Position numbers and translations under genes: made by a program. A stretch of DNA of 64,000 nucleotides from Burkholderiales bacterium PBB3 (GTDB lineage: Bacteria; Pseudomonadota; Gammaproteobacteria; Burkholderiales; Burkholderiaceae_C), in contig NKIK01000005.1 of assembly GCA_002256115.1 (NCBI GenBank), forward strand, positions 85,613 to 149,612, in the 5' to 3' direction. Under the pieces are notes generated by a model that made no database searches, was not told the origin of the DNA, and saw nothing but the letters and a program-made list of their open reading frames with translations. Shown here piece after piece: positions 1-8,021 of this stretch (positions are counted from its first letter, which is position 1; every line of letters begins with the position of its first letter).

Positions 1-1328
1 ATCTTGAACACCAGCGTCTTGGCCAAATCCTTGATCACCGCAAAACCTCCTGCCATGTCGCCGTAGAGCGTGCAGTAGCCAGTGGCCATCTCCGACTTAT
101 TACCGGTGGTGAGCACCATGCTGCCAAACTTATTGCTCAGCGCCATCAGCAGGGTGCCGCGAACGCGGGCCTGGATATTCTCTTCCGTCGTATCTTCCGC
201 ACGGCCCGCAAACTCGGCGGCCAGGGAGTTTTTGAAAGCCTCAAAGTGCGCAAGGATAGAGATTTCGTCATAGCGCACGCCCAAGCGCTGCGCCATATCG
301 CGGGCGTCAATCCAGCTGATGTCAGCCGTATACGGCGACGGCATCATCACGGCCCGTACTTTGTCGGCACCCAGGGCATCGACGGCTATGGCCAACACCA
401 AGGCCGAGTCAATACCCCCCGAAAGCCCCAACAGCACACCAGGGAAGCGATTTTTTTGCACGTAATCGCGCACCCCCAGCACCAGCGCGTCCCACAGGTC
501 ATGCTCAGCGCTGCGCTCGGGCGCAATGCTTGCTTCTATTTTGATAGCTGCTCCCGCACTATCCATGCGCACTAGCAGGCTGTTTTCTATAAATCCAGGC
601 GCTCGACCTGCCAATTGGCCTGCAGCGTCCAGTACGAAGGAGCGGCCCTCAAACACCACCTCATCTTGCCCCCCCACCAAATGGGCATAGATCAGTGGCA
701 GGCCGGTGGCTGCTACGCGCTGGCGCATGGTGTGTTCGCGCTCGTGGCCTTTGCCCATGTGAAAGGGCGATGCATTGATAACGGCCAGCACTTGGGCACC
801 CGCCGCCTTGGCATCTTGGGCCGGGGCGTCGAACCAGGCGTCTTCGCAAATCAGCAAACCAACCCGCACGCGTGCGCCTGCAGGCCCCGCCTCAAACACG
901 CACGCCTGCGTGCCCGGTGTGAAGTAGCGGCGCTCGTCAAACACCTGGTAGTTGGGCAGCTCGCGTTTGGCGTAGGTGGCCACCACGGCACCCTCGCACA
1001 AGACACTGGCAGCATTGAAGCGGCTTTGCACGGCCACTGAGCGGGTACGGTTGTCACCACCGGTGGGATGACCAACCACAACGCTCAGGTCTTTCAGATC
1101 GGCCAATGACGCAGCCACGGTTTTCACGGCATCATCACAGGCATGAATGAATGCGGGACGCAAAAACAAATCTTCGGCGGCATAGCCGCAAATCGACAGC
1201 TCCGGCGTCAACACCAGCCGGGCACCTTGGTCGTAGGCGGCACGCGCCGTGTCTATGATTTTTTGGGCATTGCCGGCCAAATCACCAACCACAAAATTAA
1301 GTTGTGCCACGCACACGGTAAGAGTCAT
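1..1328 (-). CDS. nadE: Glutamine-dependent NAD+ synthetase, 3' end cut by window edge
   Basis: Makes NAD+ from deamido-NAD+, ATP and glutamine in the cytoplasm. About 442 codons are present; the C-terminal end of the synthetase domain lies beyond the window. The N-terminal nitrilase-type amidase domain shows the Glu (LTPELSICGY), Lys (AKRELPNYQVF) and Cys (GLLICEDAW) triad. The C-terminal domain shows the PPi-loop GLSGGIDSAL and the downstream TGNKSE motif. The ATG at 1328 opens MTLTVCVAQLNFVVGDLAGN, a typical start for the long bacterial form. The linker between the two domains carries an in-frame copy of the 57-bp repeat, read as RMDSAGAAIKIEA. The FemAB-like gene is divergent, only 61 bp away. 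Confidence 0.95.
   Translation of the reverse strand, partial: MTLTVCVAQLNFVVGDLAGNAQKIIDTARAAYDQGARLVLTPELSICGYAAEDLFLRPAFIHACDDAVKTVAASLADLKDLSVVVGHPTGGDNRTRSVAVQSRFNAASVLCEGAVVATYAKRELPNYQVFDERRYFTPGTQACVFEAGPAGARVRVGLLICEDAWFDAPAQDAKAAGAQVLAVINASPFHMGKGHEREHTMRQRVAATGLPLIYAHLVGGQDEVVFEGRSFVLDAAGQLAGRAPGFIENSLLVRMDSAGAAIKIEASIAPERSAEHDLWDALVLGVRDYVQKNRFPGVLLGLSGGIDSALVLAIAVDALGADKVRAVMMPSPYTADISWIDARDMAQRLGVRYDEISILAHFEAFKNSLAAEFAGRAEDTTEENIQARVRGTLLMALSNKFGSMVLTTGNKSEMATGYCTLYGDMAGGFAVIKDLAKTLVFK
530..585. repeat. 57-bp interspersed repeat, copy 1 (inside nadE)
   Basis: The core AGCTGCTCCCGCACTATCCA runs from 546. The right flank is degenerate (GCGCACTAGCAGG instead of GGGCTGAA..GGCC). 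On the nadE strand it is translated in frame as MDSAGAAIKIE, within the linker between the amidase and synthetase domains. Confidence 0.85.
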
Positions 1329-1389
1329 TTGCCAAATCTTTTCAATGTAGGCCAGCCCAAAAAAGCACTGCTGCGGGGCCAGTTGCGCC

Positions 1390-2682
1390 ATGCGTGAGGA
1401 TTATGTCATTCGGGTCGCAAACTCTGCGGCCGACATCGACGCACCGGCCTGGGACGCACTGTTGGCACGTCAAGCCGAGCCCAGCCCTTTTATGCGCCAC
1501 GCTTATCTGGCCGCGCTGGAGCAAAGTGGCAGCGCCTGCGCCCGTACCGGCTGGCAGGCGCACTTTCTGCTGCTGGAGGCCAAAGCAGGGCCGCAAGGCA
1601 CCGCCGCGTTGCCGGGCCCCGGCGCGCTGCAAGCGGCCTGCGTGGTGTACAGCAAGAGCCACTCGTATGGAGAATACGTATTTGACTGGGCCTGGGCCAG
1701 CGCCTATGAGCAGCATGGCCTAGCCTATTACCCCAAAGCCTTGGTGGCCGTGCCGTTCACGCCCGTGCCCTCTTCCCGCTTGCTGGCGGTAAACGACACG
1801 GCCCGCGCTGCGCTGGTCAGCGCATTGCTGGATTGGTGCCGAGAATCGCAGCAGTCTTCTTTGCACATTTTGTTTGCCGACGCCCAAGACACTGCGGCTT
1901 GCGAACAGGCTGGCATGATGCTGCGGCACACGGTGCAATTCCATTGGAAGAATGTAGCCCCCACGCTCCCCGCTCTGCGTGGTTCGCTGCCCCCCGAGGG
2001 GGCTAGCCCCGCCTCGCGGGGCTACGCTGATTTCGATGCATTTTTGGCGACGCTATCGCAGGAGAAGCGTAAAAAGATTCGCCAGGAGCGGCGCAAGGTG
2101 CAAGAGGCGGGCGTGACTTTTCGCTGTGTAGAGGGCGTCCACATCGGCGCGGCTGATTGGGATTTTTTCTACCGCTGCTATGAACGCACTTACCTGGAAC
2201 ACGGCAACGCGCCCTACCTGACCCGCGACTTCTTTCGGCGCATGGCCGACACCATGCCGGAGGCCTGGGTCTTGTTCGTGGCGGAGCGCGATGGGCGTCC
2301 GATTGCTAGCAGTTTGATAGCTGCTCCCGCACTATCCACGGCCTCAACAGCCGAAATGGGCCTCAAAACTCCCTGGACAGGCGGTATTGCCTACGGACGC
2401 TATTGGGGCGCGTTAGAGCGGGTGGATTGCCTGCACTTTGAGGCCTGCTATTACCAACCCCTGCAGTGGTGCATTGCCAAAGGCATTCAGCGCTTTGAAG
2501 GCGGCGCACAGGGTGAACACAAAATGGCGCGGGCGCTGCTGCCGGTGATGACGCACAGCGCCCACTGGTTGGCGCATCCCGCATTTGCAGATGCGGTAGG
2601 CCGGTTTCTGGAGCGTGAGGGGGAAGGCATTCAAAACTACCTGGGGGAGCTGAACGAGCGCAGCCCGTTTCGAAAAGACTAG
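1390..2682 (+). CDS. FemAB/GNAT-like protein (DUF482, PF04339 type)
   Basis: A 430-residue protein of the family called peptidoglycan-biosynthesis-like or GNAT acyltransferase; its substrate is not established. Family hallmarks include the N-terminal PAWDALL..PSPFMRHAYL, KRKKIRQERRKV near residue 235, and the C-terminal YGRYWGALE, HFEACYYQPL and FEGGAQGEHKMAR. Two segments look foreign to the family. Residues about 196-214 (LRGSLPPEGASPASRG) are encoded by a GC-rich double palindrome. Residues about 305-323 (IASSLIAAPALSTASTAEMG) are encoded by the 57-bp repeat. Both keep the frame. The ATG at 1390 follows the divergent nadE start closely. Confidence 0.88.
   Translation: MREDYVIRVANSAADIDAPAWDALLARQAEPSPFMRHAYLAALEQSGSACARTGWQAHFLLLEAKAGPQGTAALPGPGALQAACVVYSKSHSYGEYVFDWAWASAYEQHGLAYYPKALVAVPFTPVPSSRLLAVNDTARAALVSALLDWCRESQQSSLHILFADAQDTAACEQAGMMLRHTVQFHWKNVAPTLPALRGSLPPEGASPASRGYADFDAFLATLSQEKRKKIRQERRKVQEAGVTFRCVEGVHIGAADWDFFYRCYERTYLEHGNAPYLTRDFFRRMADTMPEAWVLFVAERDGRPIASSLIAAPALSTASTAEMGLKTPWTGGIAYGRYWGALERVDCLHFEACYYQPLQWCIAKGIQRFEGGAQGEHKMARALLPVMTHSAHWLAHPAFADAVGRFLEREGEGIQNYLGELNERSPFRKD
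1976..2030. repeat. GC-rich double-palindrome repeat inside the FemAB-like gene
   Basis: It contains GCCCCCCGAGGGGGC at 1989-2003, followed by a perfect 9-bp inverted repeat at 2004-2024 (TAGCCCCGC, spacer CTC, GCGGGGCTA). Similar CCCCCTCGGGGGG cores occur at 32723-32738 and, decayed, near 56130. Here the element lies in frame within a coding region, just before the conserved GYADFD..KRKKIRQE segment. Confidence 0.75.
2303..2360. repeat. 57-bp interspersed repeat, copy 2 (inside the FemAB-like gene)
   Basis: TTGCTAGCAG..ATAGCTGCTCCCGCACTATCCACGGCCTCAACAGCC..ATGGGC, with the core at 2319-2347. Here the coding strand is opposite to that of the other in-gene copies, so the translated peptide is SLIAAPALSTASTAEM. 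The frame stays open. Confidence 0.88.
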
Positions 2683-2719
2683 GCCTGTATTTGTTGCCAG
2701 GCCAGCAGGAACCAGCGCG

Positions 2720-3238
2720 CTATTTGGCGGAGATGCCCAGCTCCGCGTGGCTCAGCAAAGTTTGCATGTCCATGACGATCAAGGTGCGCTCACCCACATG
2801 GGCCAAGCCGAGAACAAAGCGTGCCTCGATACCCGAATCAAACTGCGGCGCGGGCTTGATGGCTTCCGCGCCCAAGGTCACCACATCCGACACCGCATCC
2901 ACCACCGCACCAACGATGCTGCCAAAAATATTCAACACAATCACGACGGTGAATTCGGTGTAGTCGGCGCTACCGATATGCAGTTTGAGGCGCAGGTCCA
3001 CGATGGGGACGATGACACCACGCAGGTTGATCACGCCCTTGATGAAGCTCGGTGAGTTCACCATTTTGGTGGGCTGCTCGTAGGAGCGGATTTCCTGGAC
3101 CCGCATGATGTCGATGGCGTAATCCTCTTGCCCCAAGCGCAGCGTCAAATACTGCCCGCCCAGTGCCCGATACGTGTTGTCCCCAAAGGAATGGTCGTGA
3201 ACTGCGCCCTGGGATGGCGTCGATGTAGCAGATTCCAT
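2720..3238 (-). CDS. cheW: CheW-like chemotaxis coupling protein
   Basis: A 172-residue CheW-domain protein that would link chemoreceptors to a CheA kinase. Motifs include YLTLRLGQEDYAIDI, VQEIRSYEQPTKMVNSPSFI and the signature GVINLRGVIVPIVDLRLKL. The ATG at 3238 is chosen over a start 25 codons upstream because AGGAGAAGACACC precedes it at proper spacing. No other chemotaxis gene lies nearby, so it is an orphan here. It is convergent with the upstream FemAB-like gene. Confidence 0.92.
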   Translation of the reverse strand: MESATSTPSQGAVHDHSFGDNTYRALGGQYLTLRLGQEDYAIDIMRVQEIRSYEQPTKMVNSPSFIKGVINLRGVIVPIVDLRLKLHIGSADYTEFTVVIVLNIFGSIVGAVVDAVSDVVTLGAEAIKPAPQFDSGIEARFVLGLAHVGERTLIVMDMQTLLSHAELGISAK

Positions 3239-3494
3239 GGTGTCTTCTCCTCGCAACTTGGGTGTGCAATGGCTGTTCTGGCCATCATAACTGCGCCTGC
3301 TGCCAGCACTCAATAGCGTCAGTGAATAGCGCCAACCCAGCCCAGACGCCAGGAATTGCAGTCACCAACGTGACGCAAAACCCGGCCTGGGGCACAAAAC
3401 CCCGTGTTTTCCAGCGTGGCGGGGTTACCGGTAAGTGCTAACGTAGTCGCTTCACCATTGAACTCCGACCGTTGGAACGCGCCGGAAACCCTCC

Positions 3495-4289
3495 ATGTCC
3501 AAACCATCGAGTACTGCCCAGCATGAACACCAGCCAGCACCGAACGCTTTGCTGATGGCCATGGAATTTCGCGCCCCCTGGGAGCTATGGTCGGTTTTGC
3601 CCAGCTGGCCTGCCCTGGCCCGTGCACCAGCAGGTGACGGCCACCCGGTGATCGTGTTTCCAGGCCTATCGGCCAGCGACGGATCGACACTGCCCTTGCG
3701 CGGCTATTTACAAAACCTGGGCTACGACGTATCCGGCTGGAATCAAGGGCACAACTTTGGCCCCCGGGCCGGCATTTTGGAGACCGCCAAACGCCAGCTG
3801 TTAGACACGTTTGAAGTTACCGGCAAAAAAGTGAGTCTGATCGGCTGGAGCCTGGGCGGCATTTACGCCCGCGAGCTGGCCAAGGAACTGCCCCACTGCG
3901 TACGCAGCGTCATCACCCTGGGCACACCCTTTGCGGGCTCACATAAAAGCACCAACGCCTGGCGCTTGTATGAGCTCACCAGTGGGCGCGACATCGAGGT
4001 GGAAACCGCGCAATTCGATCTGCCCAGCCCACCACCGGTGCCCACCACCTCCATTTATTCCCGAACCGATGGCGTAGTCGCTTGGTCGGCCAGCCTGCAG
4101 AAGCCCACCGCAAGCAACCGCCATACCGAAAACATCGAAGTGTTTGCCAGCCACATTGGCCTAGGGCTGAACCCGACAGCGTGGTGGGCTGTGGCCGACC
4201 GACTGGCGCAAGCCGAAGGCAAGTGGAAACCCTTCAAGCGCGCCAATGGTTTGCAGCGTCTGCTGTTTCCGGAACGCAGCAAGGCCTAG
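3495..4289 (+). CDS. Alpha/beta hydrolase, lipase-like
   Basis: A 264-residue alpha/beta hydrolase with no obvious signal peptide. The oxyanion strand is VIVFPGLSAS. The nucleophile elbow is IGWSLGGIYA (Ser of GWSLG), the likely acid is SRTDGVV, and the likely base is in FASHIGLGLN. It resembles PGAP1/lipase-class proteins; the substrate cannot be named. The family also has conserved ITLGTPFAGS. A strong terminator shared with ppa follows it. Confidence 0.8.
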   Translation: MSKPSSTAQHEHQPAPNALLMAMEFRAPWELWSVLPSWPALARAPAGDGHPVIVFPGLSASDGSTLPLRGYLQNLGYDVSGWNQGHNFGPRAGILETAKRQLLDTFEVTGKKVSLIGWSLGGIYARELAKELPHCVRSVITLGTPFAGSHKSTNAWRLYELTSGRDIEVETAQFDLPSPPPVPTTSIYSRTDGVVAWSASLQKPTASNRHTENIEVFASHIGLGLNPTAWWAVADRLAQAEGKWKPFKRANGLQRLLFPERSKA

Positions 4290-4319
4290 GGGCCTAGGGC
4301 GGCAAATACAAAGCAAAAA

Positions 4320-4356
4320 GGAGCGCTGGTTGAAATCAACCATCGCTCCTTTTTTT
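4320..4356. terminator. Bidirectional rho-independent terminator between the hydrolase and ppa
   Basis: GGAGCG..GGTTGA-AA-TCAACC..CGCTCC forms two stacked 6-bp stems with a 2-nt internal mismatch. It is followed by seven T on the plus strand and preceded by five A, so it can serve both convergent genes. Confidence 0.88.
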
Positions 4357-4400
4357 ATAGCTTCTCCCGCACTATCCACGGGCTGAACAGGCTATTTGGC
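4354..4400. repeat. 57-bp interspersed repeat, copy 3 (forms the end of ppa)
   Basis: ATAGCTTCTCCCGCACTATCC with ACGGGCTGAACAGGCTATTTGGC. It abuts the terminator on the left. Its right tail supplies the last Ala-Lys codons and the TAG stop of ppa (stop at 4394-4392). Confidence 0.88.
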
Positions 4401-4934
4401 TTCTTTTTCCTTCTTGTAGTTGGCCATGCCATCTACAATTTCTTGTCTGGCAGACTCTGGGCCTTCCCAGCCTTGTACCTTGACCCATTTGCCTTCTTCC
4501 AAGTCTTTGTAATGCTCAAAGAAGTGGGCAATAGTCTTCAAGCGGAAGGGGTTCAGGTCTTCGGGCTTTTTCCATTGGCTGTACAGCGACAAAATCTTGT
4601 CCACGGGCACGGCCAACACCTTGCCGTCTTCACCGGCTTCGTCGGTCATCTTTAAGATGCCGATAGCGCGGCAGGTCACCACCACACCAGGAATCAATGG
4701 CACGGGGGTGATCACCAACACATCCACCGGGTCGCCGTCGCCCGAAATGGTTTGGGGCACATAGCCGTAGTTGGTGGGGTAATGCATGGCGGTGCTCATG
4801 AAGCGGTCCACAAAGATGGCGCCGGTCTCTTTGTCCACTTCGTACTTGACCGGGTCTGCGTTCATCGGGATTTCAATGATGACGTTGAAGGCCTCGGGGG
4901 CATTTTTTCCTGGGGATACGGCGTCGAGTGACAT
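4392..4934 (-). CDS. ppa: Soluble inorganic pyrophosphatase (family I)
   Basis: Hydrolyses cytoplasmic PPi to two phosphates. At 180 residues it has normal length for the family-I hexameric bacterial enzyme. Seen: [19 protein letters not shown], the [20 protein letters not shown] segment, the signature DGDPVDVLV with the metal-binding aspartates, and [22 protein letters not shown]. The start ATG at 4934 has an upstream GAGAG. The last codons and stop come from a copy of the 57-bp repeat. It is divergent from the membrane pyrophosphatase hppA. Confidence 0.97.
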   Translation of the reverse strand: MSLDAVSPGKNAPEAFNVIIEIPMNADPVKYEVDKETGAIFVDRFMSTAMHYPTNYGYVPQTISGDGDPVDVLVITPVPLIPGVVVTCRAIGILKMTDEAGEDGKVLAVPVDKILSLYSQWKKPEDLNPFRLKTIAHFFEHYKDLEEGKWVKVQGWEGPESARQEIVDGMANYKKEKEAK

Positions 4935-5163
4935 GAGAGCTCTCTTGGTTGAAATGAAAAGGTTTTTCCGGTAAGGATTAACCCTGATTTTACTGACTCA
5001 GCTCTTGCGGAGCCCTTTTTCGTGAAATTTTCACGTTACAGTCCGCCGGTTGGCCAATCGTCTCCGCAACATCGCGTTGTGCTGGAGCTGCGAGGAAGCA
5101 ACGCCGCGGGGACTTCGCAGGCGTTGTCCCCACTCAAGCGACACAACACGAGGAGACAAAAAA

Positions 5164-7227
5164 ATGACAGGCAACTCAGCGCTGATATTGGCGCTCATCT
5201 GCGGCTTAATCGCCGTGGGCTATGGCTTTTGGGCCAGGAGCTGGATTCTTTCCCAAGACGCAGGCAATGCGCGCATGCAGGAGATTGCAGCCGCCATCCA
5301 GACCGGTGCGGCGGCCTACCTTTCCCGGCAGTACAAGACCATCGCCATCGTTGGCGTGGTGCTGGCCATTCTGATCGCGGTATTTCTGGACGGCCTGAGT
5401 GCCGTAGGCTTTGTGGTGGGCGCAGTGCTCTCGGGTGCCTGTGGCTTCATCGGCATGAATGTGTCGGTGCGTGCCAATGTGCGCACCGCGCAGGCCGCCA
5501 CTAAGGGCATTGGCCCCGCTTTAGACGTCGCCTTCCGCGGCGGCGCTATCACCGGCATGCTGGTGGTGGGCTTGGGCCTGTTGGGCGTGACCGGCTTTTA
5601 CTGGTACCTGGTGCCGGACGGCATGGTGACTACCGCCAAGCTCAATCCCCTGATCGGCTTCGCGTTCGGCTCTTCGCTGATCTCCATCTTCGCCCGTTTG
5701 GGCGGCGGCATTTTCACCAAGGGCGCGGACGTAGGTGCCGATCTGGTGGGCAAGGTCGAAGCTGGCATTCCTGAAGATGACCCGCGCAACCCCGCCGTGA
5801 TTGCCGACAACGTGGGCGACAACGTGGGTGACTGTGCCGGTATGGCAGCCGACCTGTTTGAGACCTATGCGGTGACACTCATCGCTACTATGGTTTTAGG
5901 AGCACTTCTCGCAAGTGCGGCGGGTGCTACAGCCGTTTTATATCCCCTGGCATTGGGTGCGGTATCGATTGTGGCGTCCATCATTGGCTGCTTCTTCGTC
6001 AAGGCATCGCCTGGCATGAAAAACGTGATGCCAGCCTTGTACAAAGGCCTGGCAATTGCCGGTGTGCTGTCGCTGATTGCGTTTTACTTCATCACGCAAT
6101 CCATGTTCCCCGCCGCCATCACGCTGACGGACGGCAAAGTCATCAGTGCCAGCAGCCTGTTTGGCGCTTGCACGGTCGGCTTGGTGCTGACCGGGGCGCT
6201 GGTCTGGATCACGGAGTACTACACCGGCACGCAATACGCCCCGGTGCAGCATATTGCGCAAGCATCAACCACCGGCCACGGCACCAATATCATTGCCGGG
6301 CTGGGTGTGTCTATGCGCTCTACGGCCTGGCCTGTGCTGTTTGTCTGCGCCGCCATCTACAGCGCCTTTAGTTTGGGCGGCCTGTACGGCATTGCCATCG
6401 CGGCCACTTCCATGCTCAGCATGGCGGGCATCGTAGTGGCGCTAGATGCCTACGGCCCCATCACCGATAACGCTGGCGGTATTGCCGAAATGAGCGAGCT
6501 GCCAGCCAGCGTGCGCGACATTACTGATCCGCTGGACGCGGTGGGCAACACCACCAAGGCCGTGACCAAGGGCTACGCGATTGGCTCCGCCGGTCTGGCA
6601 GCCCTGGTGCTGTTTGCCGATTACACCCACAAGCTGGATGCATTTGGCAAACACATCACCTTCGATTTGAGCGACCCCATGGTGATCATTGGCCTGTTCA
6701 TTGGCGGCCTCATTCCTTACTTGTTTGGTGCCATGGCGATGGAGGCCGTGGGCCGCGCTGCGGGCTCGGTGGTGGTGGAAGTGCGCCGCCAGTTCAAGGA
6801 GATCAAGGGCATCATGGACGGCACGGGCAAGCCCGAGTACGACACTGCGGTGGACATGCTGACCACGGCGGCCATCAAGGAAATGATGATTCCTTCACTG
6901 TTGCCCGTGGTTGCGCCCATCGTAGTGGGCTTGGCACTTGGGCCAGCCGCTTTGGGCGGCCTGTTGATGGGCACGATCGTGACCGGCCTGTTTGTGGCGA
7001 TCTCGATGTGTACCGGCGGCGGCGCGTGGGACAACGCGAAGAAGTACATCGAAGACGGCCACCACGGTGGCAAGGGCTCCGAGACGCACAAGGCCGCGGT
7101 GACGGGTGACACCGTAGGCGACCCCTACAAGGACACGGCCGGCCCTGCGATCAACCCGCTGATCAAGATCATCAACATCGTGGCGCTGCTGATCGTGCCC
7201 TTGATGATGAAGATCCACGGCGGTTAA
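5164..7227 (+). CDS. hppA: Membrane-bound proton-pumping pyrophosphatase, K+-independent type
   Basis: A 687-residue polytopic pump coupling PPi hydrolysis to H+ export. Catalytic motifs are [20 protein letters not shown] and [19 protein letters not shown], plus a C-terminal [20 protein letters not shown]. Lys465 in [10 protein letters not shown] sits where K+-dependent enzymes have Ala (GNTTAA), so this should be the K+-independent H+ type (established family rule). The start ATG at 5164 is chosen for its GAGGAGAC ribosome site; the frame is open for 38 more codons upstream. A short stretch at 5884-5940 has codon use unlike the rest of the gene. Confidence 0.96.
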   Translation: MTGNSALILALICGLIAVGYGFWARSWILSQDAGNARMQEIAAAIQTGAAAYLSRQYKTIAIVGVVLAILIAVFLDGLSAVGFVVGAVLSGACGFIGMNVSVRANVRTAQAATKGIGPALDVAFRGGAITGMLVVGLGLLGVTGFYWYLVPDGMVTTAKLNPLIGFAFGSSLISIFARLGGGIFTKGADVGADLVGKVEAGIPEDDPRNPAVIADNVGDNVGDCAGMAADLFETYAVTLIATMVLGALLASAAGATAVLYPLALGAVSIVASIIGCFFVKASPGMKNVMPALYKGLAIAGVLSLIAFYFITQSMFPAAITLTDGKVISASSLFGACTVGLVLTGALVWITEYYTGTQYAPVQHIAQASTTGHGTNIIAGLGVSMRSTAWPVLFVCAAIYSAFSLGGLYGIAIAATSMLSMAGIVVALDAYGPITDNAGGIAEMSELPASVRDITDPLDAVGNTTKAVTKGYAIGSAGLAALVLFADYTHKLDAFGKHITFDLSDPMVIIGLFIGGLIPYLFGAMAMEAVGRAAGSVVVEVRRQFKEIKGIMDGTGKPEYDTAVDMLTTAAIKEMMIPSLLPVVAPIVVGLALGPAALGGLLMGTIVTGLFVAISMCTGGGAWDNAKKYIEDGHHGGKGSETHKAAVTGDTVGDPYKDTAGPAINPLIKIINIVALLIVPLMMKIHGG

Positions 7228-7297
7228 GCCCGTCATACCCTTGTAGCCCGCCGCCGGGCCGCCCCGTGCAACGACGGAGCGTGGGGGTAGCACCACT

Positions 7298-7321
7298 AGC
7301 CCGCTTTTAGCGGGCTTTTTT
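7298..7321 (+). terminator. Rho-independent terminator after hppA
   Basis: A 7-bp stem AGCCCGC / GCGGGCT with a TTTTA loop and a T6 run. It lies 70 bp after the hppA stop. Confidence 0.9.
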
Positions 7322-7367
7322 GTGGGCTAGGATATGCTGTTGATTGGAGCAAAAAAGAAGGCCTTCG

Positions 7368-8021
7368 GTGAAAATTCTCGTGATTGATGACCATGCGCTA
7401 GTCCGTGAGGGGCTCTGCCAGGTATTGAAAGGCTTGGAAGACCAGGTAGAGGTTTTGCAGGCTGGCACGTGCACGCTCGGGTTTGCGATTGCGCAAGACC
7501 ATTCGGATATTGATGTCGTGCTGCTGGACTACCACTTGCCCGACATGACCGGATTGGTGGCTTTGGAAATATTTGGTATGCGCCACCCCGAGCTGCCCGT
7601 CATCATGCTGTCCGGCTCCGCCAATATGCAAATCGTGCGCCACGTTCTGCAGGCGGGTGCCTCGGGCTTTGTCACCAAATCGGGTTTGAGCGATGAGCTT
7701 TTGCTGGCGGTACGGCAAGTGCTGGACGGCGGTGAATACTTGCCGCCAGACTATGTAGAGCCAGCCCCGCTATCGCTTCAAGACGACAACAGCCGCAGCG
7801 GCCTGACACAAAAGCAGGAGCTGGTGCTGCGTGAGCTGCTGGACGGTCGCTCCAATCGGGAAATAGCGCACACACTCGCGCTCTCAGAGGAAACGGTCAA
7901 AACCCATGTGGCGTCGATATTGCGCCACTTTGACGTGCAAAACCGAACCCAGGCCGTGGTGGCTGCCGCCCGCAGTGGCTACAGCGCCCGGCCGCATCCA
8001 GCAGCGTCAAGCCGACTCTGA
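7368..8021 (+). CDS. NarL/FixJ-family response regulator
   Basis: Receiver plus LuxR-type DNA-binding domain, 217 residues. The receiver has IDDHALVREG, phospho-acceptor Asp in VLLDYHLPDMTG, PVIMLSGSA and the FVTKSG lysine. The C-terminal LuxR helix-turn-helix is LTQKQELVLRELLDGRSNRE through EETVKTHVASILRHFDV. GTG at 7368 is preferred over TTG at 7344 because GAAGG stands six bases upstream and the protein then begins right at the first beta strand (KILVIDDH). It is convergent with the hybrid kinase, overlapping by 15 bp, and is the likely partner of that kinase. Confidence 0.93.
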   Translation: MKILVIDDHALVREGLCQVLKGLEDQVEVLQAGTCTLGFAIAQDHSDIDVVLLDYHLPDMTGLVALEIFGMRHPELPVIMLSGSANMQIVRHVLQAGASGFVTKSGLSDELLLAVRQVLDGGEYLPPDYVEPAPLSLQDDNSRSGLTQKQELVLRELLDGRSNREIAHTLALSEETVKTHVASILRHFDVQNRTQAVVAAARSGYSARPHPAASSRL

